Assembly (NCBI RefSeq): GCF_017912555.1
Contig: NZ_JAERSD010000004.1
Location: forward strand, 178,330 to 242,329
Source of the DNA: Bacillus sp. REN3
GTDB lineage: Bacteria > Bacillota > Bacilli > Bacillales > Cytobacillaceae
DNA length: 64,000 nucleotides
Direction of reading: 5' to 3'
The notes under the pieces are model-generated. The model made no database searches and was not told where the DNA came from. It worked only from the letters and a program-made list of their open reading frames with translations. The position numbers and the translations under genes are program-made. This document shows, in pieces, positions 42,354 to 51,803 of this stretch (position 1 is its first letter; each line of letters begins with the position of its first letter).

Positions 42354-42875
42354 TCACTCAACAAGTTGGTCCTCAATAAAACGCAACCTCTTAATAATCT
42401 TTCCTTCCTTATTTTTAACATAAACATTGTATTCTTTTTCTGATTCAGCATCTGACCAAATTACATAAGCAATTAGATCATTTTTATGATGTTCCAGCCG
42501 ATCTGTATTCATATAACTTTCATCAGGCTGCCAGTCTCTTGGCAAATCCTCACTTTCCCTATAAAAGGACAGATCAAAAATTCTGTTTTTCCCCTCCATT
42601 CCTTTCACTTCTTCTTCCACCGGATGTTCCTTACTGTATTTTCCTACTAATTCTTTCAGTTCTCTTGGATCTTTAGGTGGATTTAGAATCAGATAATGCT
42701 TTTTAACAGTCACATTTTCTTCACCCTTTTTATCCAAGATCTGTTCTGTATTGTCAATTTCGAAAACTCTTGTTTCCCCGCTATATACCTCATTATTTTC
42801 GCATCCAATTAAATTCATTGGAATTAAGAATATCCCAATCATTAAAACAATCATATTAAAATTCATTTTAATCAC
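42354..42875 (-). CDS. Lipoprotein downstream of the DUF3289 protein
   Basis: A 173-residue secreted lipoprotein: hydrophobic signal, then lipobox NLIGC (Cys near 25), so it is anchored to the outer face of the membrane. The mature part is charged and has no known motif. It starts with GTG at 42875 inside the end of the upstream gene (SD GGGGA) or with ATG at 42866, so it is translationally coupled to the toxin-like gene. Position suggests an immunity or partner protein of that gene; there is no direct sequence proof. Confidence 0.7.
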   Translation of the reverse strand: MIKMNFNMIVLMIGIFLIPMNLIGCENNEVYSGETRVFEIDNTEQILDKKGEENVTVKKHYLILNPPKDPRELKELVGKYSKEHPVEEEVKGMEGKNRIFDLSFYRESEDLPRDWQPDESYMNTDRLEHHKNDLIAYVIWSDAESEKEYNVYVKNKEGKIIKRLRFIEDQLVE

Positions 42876-45603
42876 TTAATTTCCCCTCAAATGGGACATC
42901 CATTTCCATTACAGTCACAAAAGGCTTATACTTCCCATTGTATTCATCATAATGCTGTAAGACAAACCAGGAACGGAATCCTGCTAAATTGACATATACC
43001 TTCTCAACATCTGGCTGATCCAACCCAAAATGATCATATAGACGAACACGCATAACTCCTTTAAAGTGATTATCCTTTACAGAAAAATCTTTTACAGATA
43101 CCGTATTCCCCCAGGTATCATTTACTGTAATGGTAAGTCCGCCTACTCGGTCACTCCAAGAGCTAAACGTTGGGTAACTAGCATTTCTCTGTATATTATT
43201 ATAAAATTCATTTGTATCCTTTGTGCTTTTATCAAACTTAAGTGCTGCCAAGTTTCCTCCATTTTTCTTTAGCTCGTCGACTAAGGCATTTTTGACAAAT
43301 TCGACATAGGCTTTCGTTGTTTCATGCTCACTTGCTTCTTTGGTTAAAGTCTCGTTACTGTAATGTTCACCACTTCCCTCCCTGAAATGATTGATCATGT
43401 CTAAAATGACATCTTCCATCTCCCCCATAGAGAACAAGCTTGTAGACATATCCTCGAACTCGTAAAAGAGAATACCCGGGAAATATGATTCAAGTAATTG
43501 GAGTCTGAACATCCAGCTAATGTCTTTTATTTGATCGTCGGTATAGTCATTTGTTTTCATATCATTGGCTACATTCCCATTTTCATCATGACCTTCTGGC
43601 CGGTCTGATTGAAAAATCACTGTATCGGTAAAATCAGAGTACAACGGTCTGGAATCTTCATTATCAAACTTGCCATCTCCGTCACTATCTTTTTGGTCAG
43701 GGAAACTGGTTGGAAAGAAACCTTCAAAATGAATTTTAACGCCAAAAATTTCTATCGTAAATGATTTTATTGGCCCCATTTCTTGCCCATCGGTCAAGCC
43801 GTCGCCGTCACTATCTTTCTTGTTCGGATCTGTGAAAATGATACCATATGGTGTTTTCATCCCCAGGATTTCATGGATGTCGGATAAGCCATCCCCATCT
43901 GAATCTTTTGTATCGATTCCTCCATCACCTGGCTCTTCGCTTGTGATATTGTTATCGCTGCTTGCAGCTTGGCCATCCATATCTGAGTAGTCCATTTTCT
44001 TGTTCCAAAGCTCCAACCATTTAGCCTTATCAACAACCAGATATTCACCAAAAGTGTGAGTTTCCGCACTTATCGTATTTTTACTTGTATCCACCACAGC
44101 GTTAAGGCTTTCGAACATTTCCTCGGCTTCATTGTAACGGATGATAGCCAGATCATCTTCCGACGTGTCTCCTAGCTTCGCTTCATCATACGTAAACGTA
44201 ATGCTTGCCTTCTCAAATGTTGACTGGGTATTGATGCTTACAGGAGGGCCAACAATGCCGTGTAAATTAGTTGTTTTATGATTTACTTTGTTTGTACTGC
44301 TAATTCTAGTCGTTTTATTAATGTTATCCTTTGCGCTAAACTCCACTTCTACACTTTTGATTTCCGGTTTATCTGGCTGGATCAATGATTTGCTAATTGA
44401 TTGTTTATAGAGTTCTTGAGAATCCCCGATTCCGTTATTGTCGCTGTCAGCAGCATTCGGATTTGTCTTTAAAGAATATTCATCTCCATCGCTTACCCCA
44501 TCGTCATCTGTATCATACTTATTAGGCAATGAATTGAACTGATGTACTTCAAATCCGTCGGTTAAACCATCTTGGTCTGTATCTTCCTTAATCAAACTTG
44601 TTTGATACGCTTGCTCGTCTTTATTGCTCAGACCATCTTCATCGAGATCTTCATCTGCATCACTTATGCCATTTCGATCTGAATCATATTTTGTCGGGGA
44701 AATGGATGATTTAACCTCATATTCAATATTGTCCTGCAATCCATCACCATCTGTATCCTTCTTAAATGGATTCATTCCCTCAAGGAATTCTGTTCCATCT
44801 GTTATAGTGTCGCCATCCGTGTCAGCTGGGGATTCAAAGAACTCTTCGCTGAATGAATAGCCTGCTTTTTCAAGTCCGAATAACACTTGTTTATATGCAT
44901 TCTGATAGGATTTTGATGCAGGGATATCCAGGTCTTTTTCAAGAAAATCATTACCTTTTTCAGACATTTTAATAGCATTATTCAAATGGGCTTTATGCCT
45001 ATTTCCTTTGTGATCTGCTTGGTCGGAGATATCCTTTAAGATGCCGATCGCATTTTTATTGACAATTTTATCCGATAAATAAAAGTTAAAGAGTATATCT
45101 GCAAGTAAGACTTTAGTTGGTTTGTTAAAATCGTTATTTGCCGCATAGCCCGATAGATAGATCGTTAACTTGTGTTTGATTTGCAAGAGCCGATCACTTT
45201 TCAGAACCACCTCTTGTATGTACTCCTCTTGGACAGCCTGTTCATATTGGTTAATCAATCGTTGAAGTACAGCAGGGTCATTAAGATCTTTTTGTTTAAA
45301 GATCCCCGTCTCATCCTTTTCCGCCACCAGTTTAGGATCAAACTTAGCACCGGTTTCTTTCATTACTTTCTGGAAACGCTTTAATTCATTTATTGCAGTC
45401 TGATCATAGATTTGTGCGATTCTGGTGTCCTCATAGAATTCAAAATCACTTAACCACTGCTTTACATTCTCCTCACTAGACGCCTTCTTTTTTCCTTGTT
45501 CACCATTGTTATTGCCCTTGGCAACAACCGCTTGCCCAAAACTGCCAAAAATCATTGCAAAGATCAATAAATAACTCAACATACGTTTCACTTTATTTTT
45601 CAT
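42868..45603 (-). CDS. Secreted TSP3-repeat protein with C-terminal DUF3289 domain (toxin-like)
   Basis: A 911-residue secreted protein. Signal peptide 1-28 (cleavage after AVVA). Residues 40-250 are helical. Calcium-binding thrombospondin type 3 repeats (DTDGDGLxD style) occur at 261-400 and 567-650. The C-terminal about 210 residues (from DISWMFRLQL) end with GFRSWFVLQHYDEYN-type sequence, matching DUF3289, a domain considered a toxin effector of polymorphic systems. The overlapping lipoprotein gene could encode immunity. Codon use is more AT-rich than the neighbours, which suggests an acquired island. Function as a toxin is inference. Confidence 0.72.
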   Translation of the reverse strand: MKNKVKRMLSYLLIFAMIFGSFGQAVVAKGNNNGEQGKKKASSEENVKQWLSDFEFYEDTRIAQIYDQTAINELKRFQKVMKETGAKFDPKLVAEKDETGIFKQKDLNDPAVLQRLINQYEQAVQEEYIQEVVLKSDRLLQIKHKLTIYLSGYAANNDFNKPTKVLLADILFNFYLSDKIVNKNAIGILKDISDQADHKGNRHKAHLNNAIKMSEKGNDFLEKDLDIPASKSYQNAYKQVLFGLEKAGYSFSEEFFESPADTDGDTITDGTEFLEGMNPFKKDTDGDGLQDNIEYEVKSSISPTKYDSDRNGISDADEDLDEDGLSNKDEQAYQTSLIKEDTDQDGLTDGFEVHQFNSLPNKYDTDDDGVSDGDEYSLKTNPNAADSDNNGIGDSQELYKQSISKSLIQPDKPEIKSVEVEFSAKDNINKTTRISSTNKVNHKTTNLHGIVGPPVSINTQSTFEKASITFTYDEAKLGDTSEDDLAIIRYNEAEEMFESLNAVVDTSKNTISAETHTFGEYLVVDKAKWLELWNKKMDYSDMDGQAASSDNNITSEEPGDGGIDTKDSDGDGLSDIHEILGMKTPYGIIFTDPNKKDSDGDGLTDGQEMGPIKSFTIEIFGVKIHFEGFFPTSFPDQKDSDGDGKFDNEDSRPLYSDFTDTVIFQSDRPEGHDENGNVANDMKTNDYTDDQIKDISWMFRLQLLESYFPGILFYEFEDMSTSLFSMGEMEDVILDMINHFREGSGEHYSNETLTKEASEHETTKAYVEFVKNALVDELKKNGGNLAALKFDKSTKDTNEFYNNIQRNASYPTFSSWSDRVGGLTITVNDTWGNTVSVKDFSVKDNHFKGVMRVRLYDHFGLDQPDVEKVYVNLAGFRSWFVLQHYDEYNGKYKPFVTVMEMDVPFEGKLSD

Positions 45604-46402
45604 CGCAATAATCTCCTTTTAAAAGATTCATTGAACCTATTTACGAAATCGCAGTCCCCATCAAAAGAAAAATTGTCAAACTTCTTAAGATGGCGTCATT
45701 AAATCAACTCCCTACAAGTTTCATTTTCAATTGCGATAAAGGATGATTGAAAATTTATTACAAAAAAATGGAGAAGATGAATCGTCTGAAAAAACAAATA
45801 CGGATATTTAAAATTCACCGGATATTCTTTGACCCTAAAATATTTTCGGCCAGTAAACTCATGATGAATCCCGTTTTGCTTCCCGCTGTTATTTATGAAA
45901 CGGGTCAGGGGGGTGATGTTTTTAGTCCTTAGACTGTGGTGAAATGCAAAAAACAATGAAGAAGGATTAATTAAACAGTAATAATTCTTATAGTTGCTTG
46001 AGGGAAAAATTCATTTTTCTCCTTTCCTCCCTAAAAAGTAATTTTAAAAACTAATTATAAGTTTACAGATTTAAAAACTGGATTTTAAGGGAAGGATTTC
46101 CTAAATGCTTCCATCAGACTAAAGCATTAATGATTTTGATTAATGCAGCCGATTTTCCTCCAATACAAAATGGACTCTTTACTCCTCCTTGATCGACTAC
46201 GCTGAGCGCTGGCTGACTAAGACTGCCGCATTCTGATGAAACATTGCCAATTGTACGTCCTGCTCGGCAAAGGGCTCAACTAGTGAATTCATTCCTTTGA
46301 TATCATTGTGCGGACGATGGCACCTGGACCTGGAAATTTGCACAGGGAAATTCTATACTTCCCCACAAAAAAGACTGCCCTCCTGGAGCAGCCTTTTGCC
46401 AT
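45604..46402. other. Long AT-rich intergenic region
   Basis: 799 bases upstream of the TSP3 gene. Contains the coiled-coil gene's terminator at its right end. Frames near 45747 and 46308 have no ribosome binding site. No gene seen. Confidence 0.45.
46366..46397 (-). terminator. Terminator of the coiled-coil gene
   Basis: Minus strand AGGCTGCTC, CAG, GAGGGCAGTCT (one bulge), then TTTTTT. Confidence 0.6.
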
Positions 46403-46762
46403 TCATCGTTTATCCTGGTCCACCATCAAAACCTGTTCTTCCATCCTTCCAATTTTGAGAAGATGGGAATCCAGTCGCTTATGGATTGTGTTGTATTCCG
46501 CGCTATTCCTTACTTCCGTTTTTTCCATCAATTCATGAAGTGCTTTTTCAATCCTTGCACTTTGCAATTCTTCCATCCGTTCAAGCGCCTCTTTGATATC
46601 GGTAATGTCTATTTGGTTTGAAGTAACACGGTGCTCAATGCTGTCAACTTTCTCCAGCCGTTCAAGCCGTTTTTCGATTCCCGCAGCCCTTATGTTCAAC
46701 GCCTCAATCGAGTCTTTTATCCCTTTCAATGTATCAAGGATTTCATTGAAATTCCCTTCCAT
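46403..46762 (-). CDS. Coiled-coil hypothetical protein
   Basis: A 119-residue protein, almost entirely one long heptad-rich coiled coil (DTLKGIKDSIEALN, IEKRLERLEKVDSIE, IKEALERMEEL). No signal peptide or membrane segment. It resembles small coiled-coil proteins common in Bacillaceae and phages, with no assigned role. ATG at 46762 follows GGGGAG by nine bases. Monocistronic between the AT-rich island and gdx. Confidence 0.65.
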   Translation of the reverse strand: MEGNFNEILDTLKGIKDSIEALNIRAAGIEKRLERLEKVDSIEHRVTSNQIDITDIKEALERMEELQSARIEKALHELMEKTEVRNSAEYNTIHKRLDSHLLKIGRMEEQVLMVDQDKR

Positions 46763-46903
46763 TATGCATTGCTCCCCTTTTTATTGGCTTAGGGTAATTT
46801 TATCACCATAAGACACATTGGTATGTTACAAAACTGGGAACAATCATTGTCTTTGTTCGAAGTTTCGCCACAAAATCCCCCAATATGATCGTAAAAAAAT
46901 GGA

Positions 46904-47227
46904 TTATTGGTTTCCGGAAGTGACCTTCAATCCAACAATCCCGATCAGTATAAAGGCGACAAACATCAGCCTGAGGATGCTCCTTGGTTCGCCAAACAGG
47001 ACAATGCCCAAAATGACCGCTCCAGCCGCCCCGATTCCGGTCCAAACGGCATAAGCAGTCCCGATTGGCAGTGTCTTGACCGCCATCGATAAAAAATAAA
47101 AGCTGATCACCATGCCAATGGCCGTAACAGCCGATGGAACAAGTTTCGTGAATCCTTCCGTATATTTCAATCCGATTGCCCAGACAACTTCAAAAATACC
47201 TGCGATGACTAAGTAAAACCAGGCCAT
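46904..47227 (-). CDS. gdx: Guanidinium exporter Gdx (SugE-type SMR protein)
   Basis: A 107-residue small multidrug resistance protein with four membrane helices. Beginning [20 protein letters not shown], it carries the essential Glu of SMR proteins (Glu13) in the Gdx/SugE-type context, and [12 protein letters not shown] in helix 3. It exports guanidinium with proton antiport as a dual-topology dimer. The guanidine-I riboswitch directly upstream supports this substrate strongly. Start at ATG 47227 with GGAGAGG nearby. Confidence 0.95.
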   Translation of the reverse strand: MAWFYLVIAGIFEVVWAIGLKYTEGFTKLVPSAVTAIGMVISFYFLSMAVKTLPIGTAYAVWTGIGAAGAVILGIVLFGEPRSILRLMFVAFILIGIVGLKVTSGNQ

Positions 47228-47251
47228 CTTCCTCTCCACCTTCCTCTTCAC

Positions 47252-47373
47252 GAAAAAAACCCGAAAGATATCAACTGATATCTCCCGGGTTTTTGTCCCT
47301 CCGTGTACACAGGTGCTCCTGTGCGCCCTCTCTCGGACCAGGCCAGCTCAGCTGCGGAACCCTAGAAGACTTT
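47252..47373 (-). ncRNA. Guanidine-I riboswitch (ykkC class)
   Basis: On the minus strand the conserved pieces are in order: CTAGGGTTCCGC, CTGGTCCGAGAGA, CACGGAGGGA and ACCCGGGAGA. A long stem follows with GGGTTTTTTT, the expression terminator. Guanidine binding would disrupt the terminator and turn on gdx. Confidence 0.96.
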
Positions 47374-47875
47374 TCATAGTAGGAATCGTAACATAATAGA
47401 TCGAAGCAGTCAAAAAAAGCATATTTAGTCATTCCTGGGGAAGGGCACCTTCTAGCCATAATAAACCGTGAAAGGAATCCTGAGGGGTGCATCACAAATA
47501 AATGAGGCAGGCTAAAGACCAGTGTCAGCAGCGGATAAAAGAATTGCTTGCCCTGTTCCTTCCTTCCTCCCAATTATGCCTGGTGATTTCCACAGCCGCC
47601 ATGGTCGGCAAGAGAGAAAAAATGATCATTAAAGCCTTGTTTTATGATCAAAAAGCGAATCCATGGAGCATCATACTGCAATCGTGCTTTCTTTATTATA
47701 CAATGGTAGCAGGAGGGTTATTCCCTAGCTTGGATTCATGGTCCAAAACGGAAAACACTATTGCCATCATTTTTTATTAACCAAGTATTAAACCTGTAAA
47801 AACTGTACATAGATAATAATTCAGAATTTTTAGATTTTAAAGTCGTTTTCTGTTCCAGTTTCTCCGTTGATTAGA

Positions 47876-47881
47876 TATAAT
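47876..47881 (+). promoter_or_regulatory. Possible -10 box of the orphan F0 cassette
   Basis: TATAAT about 90 bases before the subunit a start; the -35 is weak (TTCCAG, spacing 17). Confidence 0.3.
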
Positions 47882-47968
47882 AGAAGTAGGATAGGTAAAA
47901 AGAACCATAAAACATTTTTGCCTCTAAAGCTTTTCTGTTCTCCTGTCCACAGAAAGGGGGAACTTGTC

Positions 47969-48691
47969 ATGCATTCAAATCCGCCGATCATTGAAATGTT
48001 CAATCTGCACTTCGACCTTTCGATTCTGCTGGCCAGTACAACATCCGCATTTTTGGTGATCCTGTTTGCATGGGCAGCGACTCGTCATTTAACTTCAGGC
48101 ATGCCAGACCCTATGCAGAATTTGTTTGAATGGCTGATTGAAGTGGTCCAGAATATCATGGTGAATACAATGGGAAACAAAGACAACTTTTTCGTCCTCT
48201 CCACGGGTGTGTCATTGATGATGTTCCTGTTTATCGCAAATATTCTCGGTGTCCCATTTTCACTCACCGTAACCGGCGATGAACATGTCAACTGGTGGAA
48301 GTCCCCGACAGCGGATGCCCACGTGACCATGACCCTAGCCTTCATGATGATTGCCTATACCCATTTTATCGACATCAAGCTCCATGGTTTCAAGGGATAT
48401 GCTGCAAGTTATTTCAGGCCCTTCAAAGCCATGCTTCCCATCAATCTCCTGGAACAGTTCTGCATGCCTTTAACGCTTGGAATGAGGCTGTTCGGCAATA
48501 TCTATGCTGGTGAAGTCATCCTCGCCATTCTTGCCGGCGCGGTGGCCAAAGGCTGGCTTTACGCATTTTCGGCAGCGCTTCCAATGATGGTTTGGCAGGC
48601 ATACTGCATTTTCATAAGTGTCATTCAATCCTACATCTTCGTCACGTTGACAATGGTTTATATTTCCCAGAGGGTCAATGGTATACATTGA
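47969..48691 (+). CDS. F0-type ATP synthase subunit a paralogue
   Basis: A 240-residue membrane protein clearly homologous to ATP synthase subunit a (about 5-6 helices). The essential half-channel residues are kept: the Arg in GMRLFGNIYAGE (equivalent of E. coli Arg210), the following Asn and Glu, and the Gln in QSYIFVTLTMVY. WWKSPTADAH is also conserved. The housekeeping glutamate pair is EQ here. No c-subunit or F1 genes are nearby, so this is an orphan proton half-channel. ATG at 47969 follows GGGGGAAC. Overlapping operon with short subunit b and an AtpZ-like fusion. Confidence 0.88.
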   Translation: MHSNPPIIEMFNLHFDLSILLASTTSAFLVILFAWAATRHLTSGMPDPMQNLFEWLIEVVQNIMVNTMGNKDNFFVLSTGVSLMMFLFIANILGVPFSLTVTGDEHVNWWKSPTADAHVTMTLAFMMIAYTHFIDIKLHGFKGYAASYFRPFKAMLPINLLEQFCMPLTLGMRLFGNIYAGEVILAILAGAVAKGWLYAFSAALPMMVWQAYCIFISVIQSYIFVTLTMVYISQRVNGIH

Positions 48692-48708
48692 AAGGAGATG
48701 AACATGAA

Positions 48709-49095
48709 ATGGGCGATTTTAAGATCTTCAATCTGTCTGTTTCGCTCGGCACAATGATTTACCAGGCATTGTTATTCACGATTTTGGTCTTTATCCTCAA
48801 GAAATTTTTCCTCGGCAAATTGGTTGCTGTGATGGAAAAAAGGCAGAATACAATTGACGAACAATTACATCTGGCCGAAAAATGCCGGGTCGATTCAGAA
48901 AAAATGCTTTTTGAACAGCAGCAAGCAACTTCAAGGGCAAGACGTGAGGCCAAAGAACTCATCCTCCAAAGCCAGAAGCAGGCTGACGCCATTTTGTATG
49001 ATGCCCGCAAAGATGCCATGAAAATCCGCTCCCAAGCTTATGAGGATTTAAAAAAACGAAGGGGCGTGAATAATCATGAAAAAAACATTTCTTAA
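48709..49095 (+). CDS. Short F0-type ATP synthase subunit b paralogue
   Basis: A 128-residue protein with one N-terminal membrane helix (about 12-32) and a charged coiled coil (KRQNTIDEQLHLAEKC, RARREAKELILQSQKQADAI) typical of subunit b. It stops about 45 residues short of normal subunit b, losing the part that binds subunit delta of F1. This fits a stator that need not hold F1. ATG at 48709, 17 bases after the subunit a stop, with AAAGGAGAT upstream; the next gene overlaps its 3' end by 20 bases. Confidence 0.83.
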   Translation: MGDFKIFNLSVSLGTMIYQALLFTILVFILKKFFLGKLVAVMEKRQNTIDEQLHLAEKCRVDSEKMLFEQQQATSRARREAKELILQSQKQADAILYDARKDAMKIRSQAYEDLKKRRGVNNHEKNIS

Positions 49096-50020
49096 GGAAC
49101 ACGGCACGATTTCCGAGATGCTTGAATTGACAAATGAACCAAAATGGTTCTATCTTGCGTATCGCAAGGGGGATTTCGAGAAAGCAACCTATATCTTGAA
49201 GAATGACCCCGAAGCAGCTTCAAAAGCCCTTGAACAGTTTTTCAATGAATACCATGTTTCAGAAAATATCAGAAAGGATGTGGAAAATTATTTGAAATCG
49301 AACCAGGACAGTCATTCCACATGGCAGGATTTCCTCCACTTCCTCGTCCAGATGCTCAGCCTGAACATTATGGCCGGCGCGATTTTCATCCTCGCCATAT
49401 TTGGAGGCTACAAGCTCGGTGCCTCGTTCGACCTGAACCAGGGGATGTTCCCGCTGTTCACGATCATCGGCGTGCTTGGAGGAATGGTAGTGGGTGGTTT
49501 GGCTGGCTATTTGCTGATCTATAAGCACACCGCAGCGAAAAAGCGGAAAACAGAAACCAAGACCGAGAAGGTGGCTACCAAAACATGGCCAGTGATTGAA
49601 GCAGATATCCATGATGTGCGGAAGGCTATCAGGGTTTATTCAGATAAATTGCCAAAAGGCGTCTATCGGACCATCCTTGTCAAGGATGACAATAGCATTG
49701 ATTTTGAACCGCTTGCTCCCTACTTGGGCGGAACCCCCTCACGCAAATTTTACATGTCAAAAGAAACCTACGATATTTTTGAAGAAAACCAAAGAGAAAT
49801 CGCCGTCACGATTGATAGAGTCCAGAAAGCCGTCGACATGTACGTGAAGGAGCACAAACAATATCCGATGCTACCTTATGATCCGCTCAACAGGGTGAAT
49901 TACTATCAGCTTCTTCAGACGAAATGCCTTGATTCACAGCCGGAAATCGAGCTGTATATCACGGATTATGATGGACTGGTTACACATATCAAACCGAAAA
50001 AAAAGAGTACCGGACAATAA
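49076..50020 (+). CDS. AtpZ/AtpI-like membrane protein with extra N- and C-terminal domains
   Basis: A 314-residue protein. Residues 1-85 are a soluble helical region, 90-150 hold two membrane helices with GGYKLGASFDLN and FTIIGVLGGMVVGG, like the AtpZ/AtpI accessory subunit of F0 (which assists c-ring assembly or Mg2+/Ca2+ handling). Residues 165-314 are a soluble domain ending LYITDYDGLVTHIKP, which I only tentatively compare with DUF3939 of Bacillus. It overlaps subunit b by 20 bases, so the three genes are one translational unit. A strong terminator follows. Function unknown. Confidence 0.75.
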   Translation: MKKTFLKEHGTISEMLELTNEPKWFYLAYRKGDFEKATYILKNDPEAASKALEQFFNEYHVSENIRKDVENYLKSNQDSHSTWQDFLHFLVQMLSLNIMAGAIFILAIFGGYKLGASFDLNQGMFPLFTIIGVLGGMVVGGLAGYLLIYKHTAAKKRKTETKTEKVATKTWPVIEADIHDVRKAIRVYSDKLPKGVYRTILVKDDNSIDFEPLAPYLGGTPSRKFYMSKETYDIFEENQREIAVTIDRVQKAVDMYVKEHKQYPMLPYDPLNRVNYYQLLQTKCLDSQPEIELYITDYDGLVTHIKPKKKSTGQ

Positions 50021-50051
50021 AACGGGCTTCCAGTTACGGAAGCCCGTTTTA
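50018..50051 (+). terminator. Terminator of the orphan F0 cassette
   Basis: AAACGGGCTTCC, loop AGTTA, CGGAAGCCCGTTTT. Confidence 0.93.
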
Positions 50052-50129
50052 TTTGCATGCTCCTCCTCTTTTGCAGGCACACCTTACATCTAATACTGCC
50101 ATCCATGTCCTTTCCTAAAGATTCGCGGT

Positions 50130-50498
50130 TCAAAATAAGCTGGTAAACAAATACAACCCGAGTAAGAGAAAAATCATAAAAATAATAGCTGTTGACAGCT
50201 TAATCAGCTTGTTTGCAGATATGAATTTCTGGCTATTGATGTTTTTCCTTACCGTAAAATAATGCATAGTCGCAAAAAATAATATCACCAAACCGACCAG
50301 CAATGAAAAAATACTCACGAACACAGCGATTGTATCGGCAAACTGGCTTATAGAACGAATGTTGTTAAAATGGAGGCTTGACGCCAGAAAGCCAATTCCG
50401 ATGATGGCAATCGAGGTCCTGACCCAGGCAAGATAGGTACGTTCATTCGCCAAGTGCTGCTGGATATATTTGGACTCCTCGCTTCTGCTCTCTCCCAT
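50130..50498 (-). CDS. DUF202 family membrane protein (YidH-like)
   Basis: A 122-residue protein with the DUF202 hallmark ANERTYLAWVRTSIAIIGIG at residues about 17-36 and three membrane helices. No biochemical function is established. The start at ATG 50498 has AGGAGG nine bases upstream; ATG 50507 would lie against the site. Monocistronic, converging with the F0 cassette. Confidence 0.85.
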   Translation of the reverse strand: MGESRSEESKYIQQHLANERTYLAWVRTSIAIIGIGFLASSLHFNNIRSISQFADTIAVFVSIFSLLVGLVILFFATMHYFTVRKNINSQKFISANKLIKLSTAIIFMIFLLLGLYLFTSLF

Positions 50499-50637
50499 AC
50501 TTCTCATCCTCCTCCCTATCAGTTTAACATCAAGGACTGTTCCTAAACCTGTATATGCAAACCCACTTCCTTCCTGTTTGGCTTGCCAGTCCCAAGGGAA
50601 TTAGTTTTCCATCGAGACTAAGGGAGTGAATGAACAA

Positions 50638-51345
50638 ATGACTTATGGCTTGATCGCTTTGAAATTGATTCTTGGCCTCGCTGCCCTGGTCATCGTGACA
50701 AGGGTGCTTGGAAAAAAAGAAATGTCACAGATCACCCCATTTGATTTTGTCTATGCCCTTATACTGGGAGGACTAGTTGAAGAAAACCTCTTTAAAAAAA
50801 AGCCGGCTTCCATCTGGGAGATGTTATTTGGAATTGCCGTTTGGGCTGTATTGATTTACATTGTTGAAAAAGTCACCCAGAAGTTTGATAAGATGCGACC
50901 GATATTAAAAGGGCGGGAACAGAGTCTGATCGAAGATGGGGAAATCCAATTGGATAATCTTGATAAAGCAGAACTGGAAATGGACCAGTTACGGGCCCTG
51001 CTGAGACAGAAAGGGGTCTTTTCACTGAACCAGGTGAAACATGCCATTCTCGAAACAAGCGGTACCATCAGCGTGATGCTCAAGCCAGAGGAACAGCCGG
51101 TGACCTATTCGGGTATGGACATCAAGGCTCCAAACAGCGATATATCCGTCATAGTCGTGGATGAAGGGAAACCAAGGCATGAAAATTTGAAGAAAATCGG
51201 AAAGGATGAAAAATGGCTGGTCCGGTCATTGAAAGAGCATGGCATAAATGACTTACCAAATGTTTTTTTCGCTGAATGGTCAGAAACGGATGGTTTCTTC
51301 ATCCAGCTAAACAAGAAAGGAAATCACGGCCGGCTGGAGCGGTGA
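50638..51345 (+). CDS. DUF421 membrane protein (YetF/YrbG-like)
   Basis: A 235-residue protein with three N-terminal membrane helices (TYGLIALKLILG, VIVTRVLGKKEMSQITPFDFV) and a C-terminal soluble YetF domain (about 85-235) that has the typical LIEDGEI, LRQKGVFSLNQVKHAILETSGTISV pattern. B. subtilis YetF and YfjA relatives are linked to spore and vegetative membrane processes. Start ATG 50638 is preceded by AGGGAG; GTG 50626 in frame has no site. Confidence 0.85.
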   Translation: MTYGLIALKLILGLAALVIVTRVLGKKEMSQITPFDFVYALILGGLVEENLFKKKPASIWEMLFGIAVWAVLIYIVEKVTQKFDKMRPILKGREQSLIEDGEIQLDNLDKAELEMDQLRALLRQKGVFSLNQVKHAILETSGTISVMLKPEEQPVTYSGMDIKAPNSDISVIVVDEGKPRHENLKKIGKDEKWLVRSLKEHGINDLPNVFFAEWSETDGFFIQLNKKGNHGRLER

Positions 51346-51419
51346 TTTTTCTTTTTGCCTGATGCGTTATAATAAAGGAAAAACGATTTCAAGTTGATTT
51401 TTAAAAGGGGGATGCTGAT

Positions 51420-51743
51420 TTGGCCGAAAATGAACATAATGAATTACCAGTGTCCGAACTTGATGAGGAAACATTATTCATCGTTTCCCAGACCTTCAAA
51501 GCTCTTTCCGACCCTACAAGGCTGAGGATTTTGCACCTGCTGTTCCAGGGAGAGCATTCTGTTAACGAGATTGCTGAAAAGCTTTCCCTGCTGCAATCCA
51601 CTGTCTCACATCAGCTGCGGTTTTTGAAGAATCTGAGGCTGGTCAAGTTCAGGCGTGAAGGGACAACACTTTTTTATACACATGATGATGAACACGTGAT
51701 CGACCTTTTGAAGAAGAGCATAGAACATGCCAGCCATCATTGA
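51420..51743 (+). CDS. czrA: ArsR-family zinc/cobalt sensor CzrA
   Basis: A 107-residue ArsR/SmtB repressor. The winged helix carries [10 protein letters not shown] and [16 protein letters not shown]. In helix 5 the zinc site D-x-H-x10-H-x2-H is complete ([17 protein letters not shown]), as in CzrA. It releases DNA on Zn(II) or Co(II). The start is a TTG at 51420 after AAAGGGGGA. It converges with czcD, whose promoter region has an ArsR-type inverted repeat. Confidence 0.9.
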   Translation: MAENEHNELPVSELDEETLFIVSQTFKALSDPTRLRILHLLFQGEHSVNEIAEKLSLLQSTVSHQLRFLKNLRLVKFRREGTTLFYTHDDEHVIDLLKKSIEHASHH

Positions 51744-51758
51744 TCGGCTGGCATGTTC
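51723..51758. terminator. Terminator between czrA and czcD
   Basis: GAACATGCCAGCC and GGCTGGCATGTTC form a perfect 13-base stem that begins in the last czrA codons. T-tract weak. Confidence 0.7.
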
Positions 51759-51803
51759 TCATTGGAATAAGGCTGCCCCCTTATAATCGAACCTATCCAT
51801 ATA

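Larger units (their letters stand above)
47228..47968. other. Intergenic region: riboswitch, then no gene
   Basis: 741 bases. The left part is the guanidine-I riboswitch; the right 590 bases have no supported gene apart from a possible -10 (TATAAT, 47876-47881) for the F0 cassette. Confidence 0.45.

Noticed and set aside
47502-47780. Plus-strand frame of 92 codons
   Set aside because: No ribosome site or recognisable protein character; probably chance.
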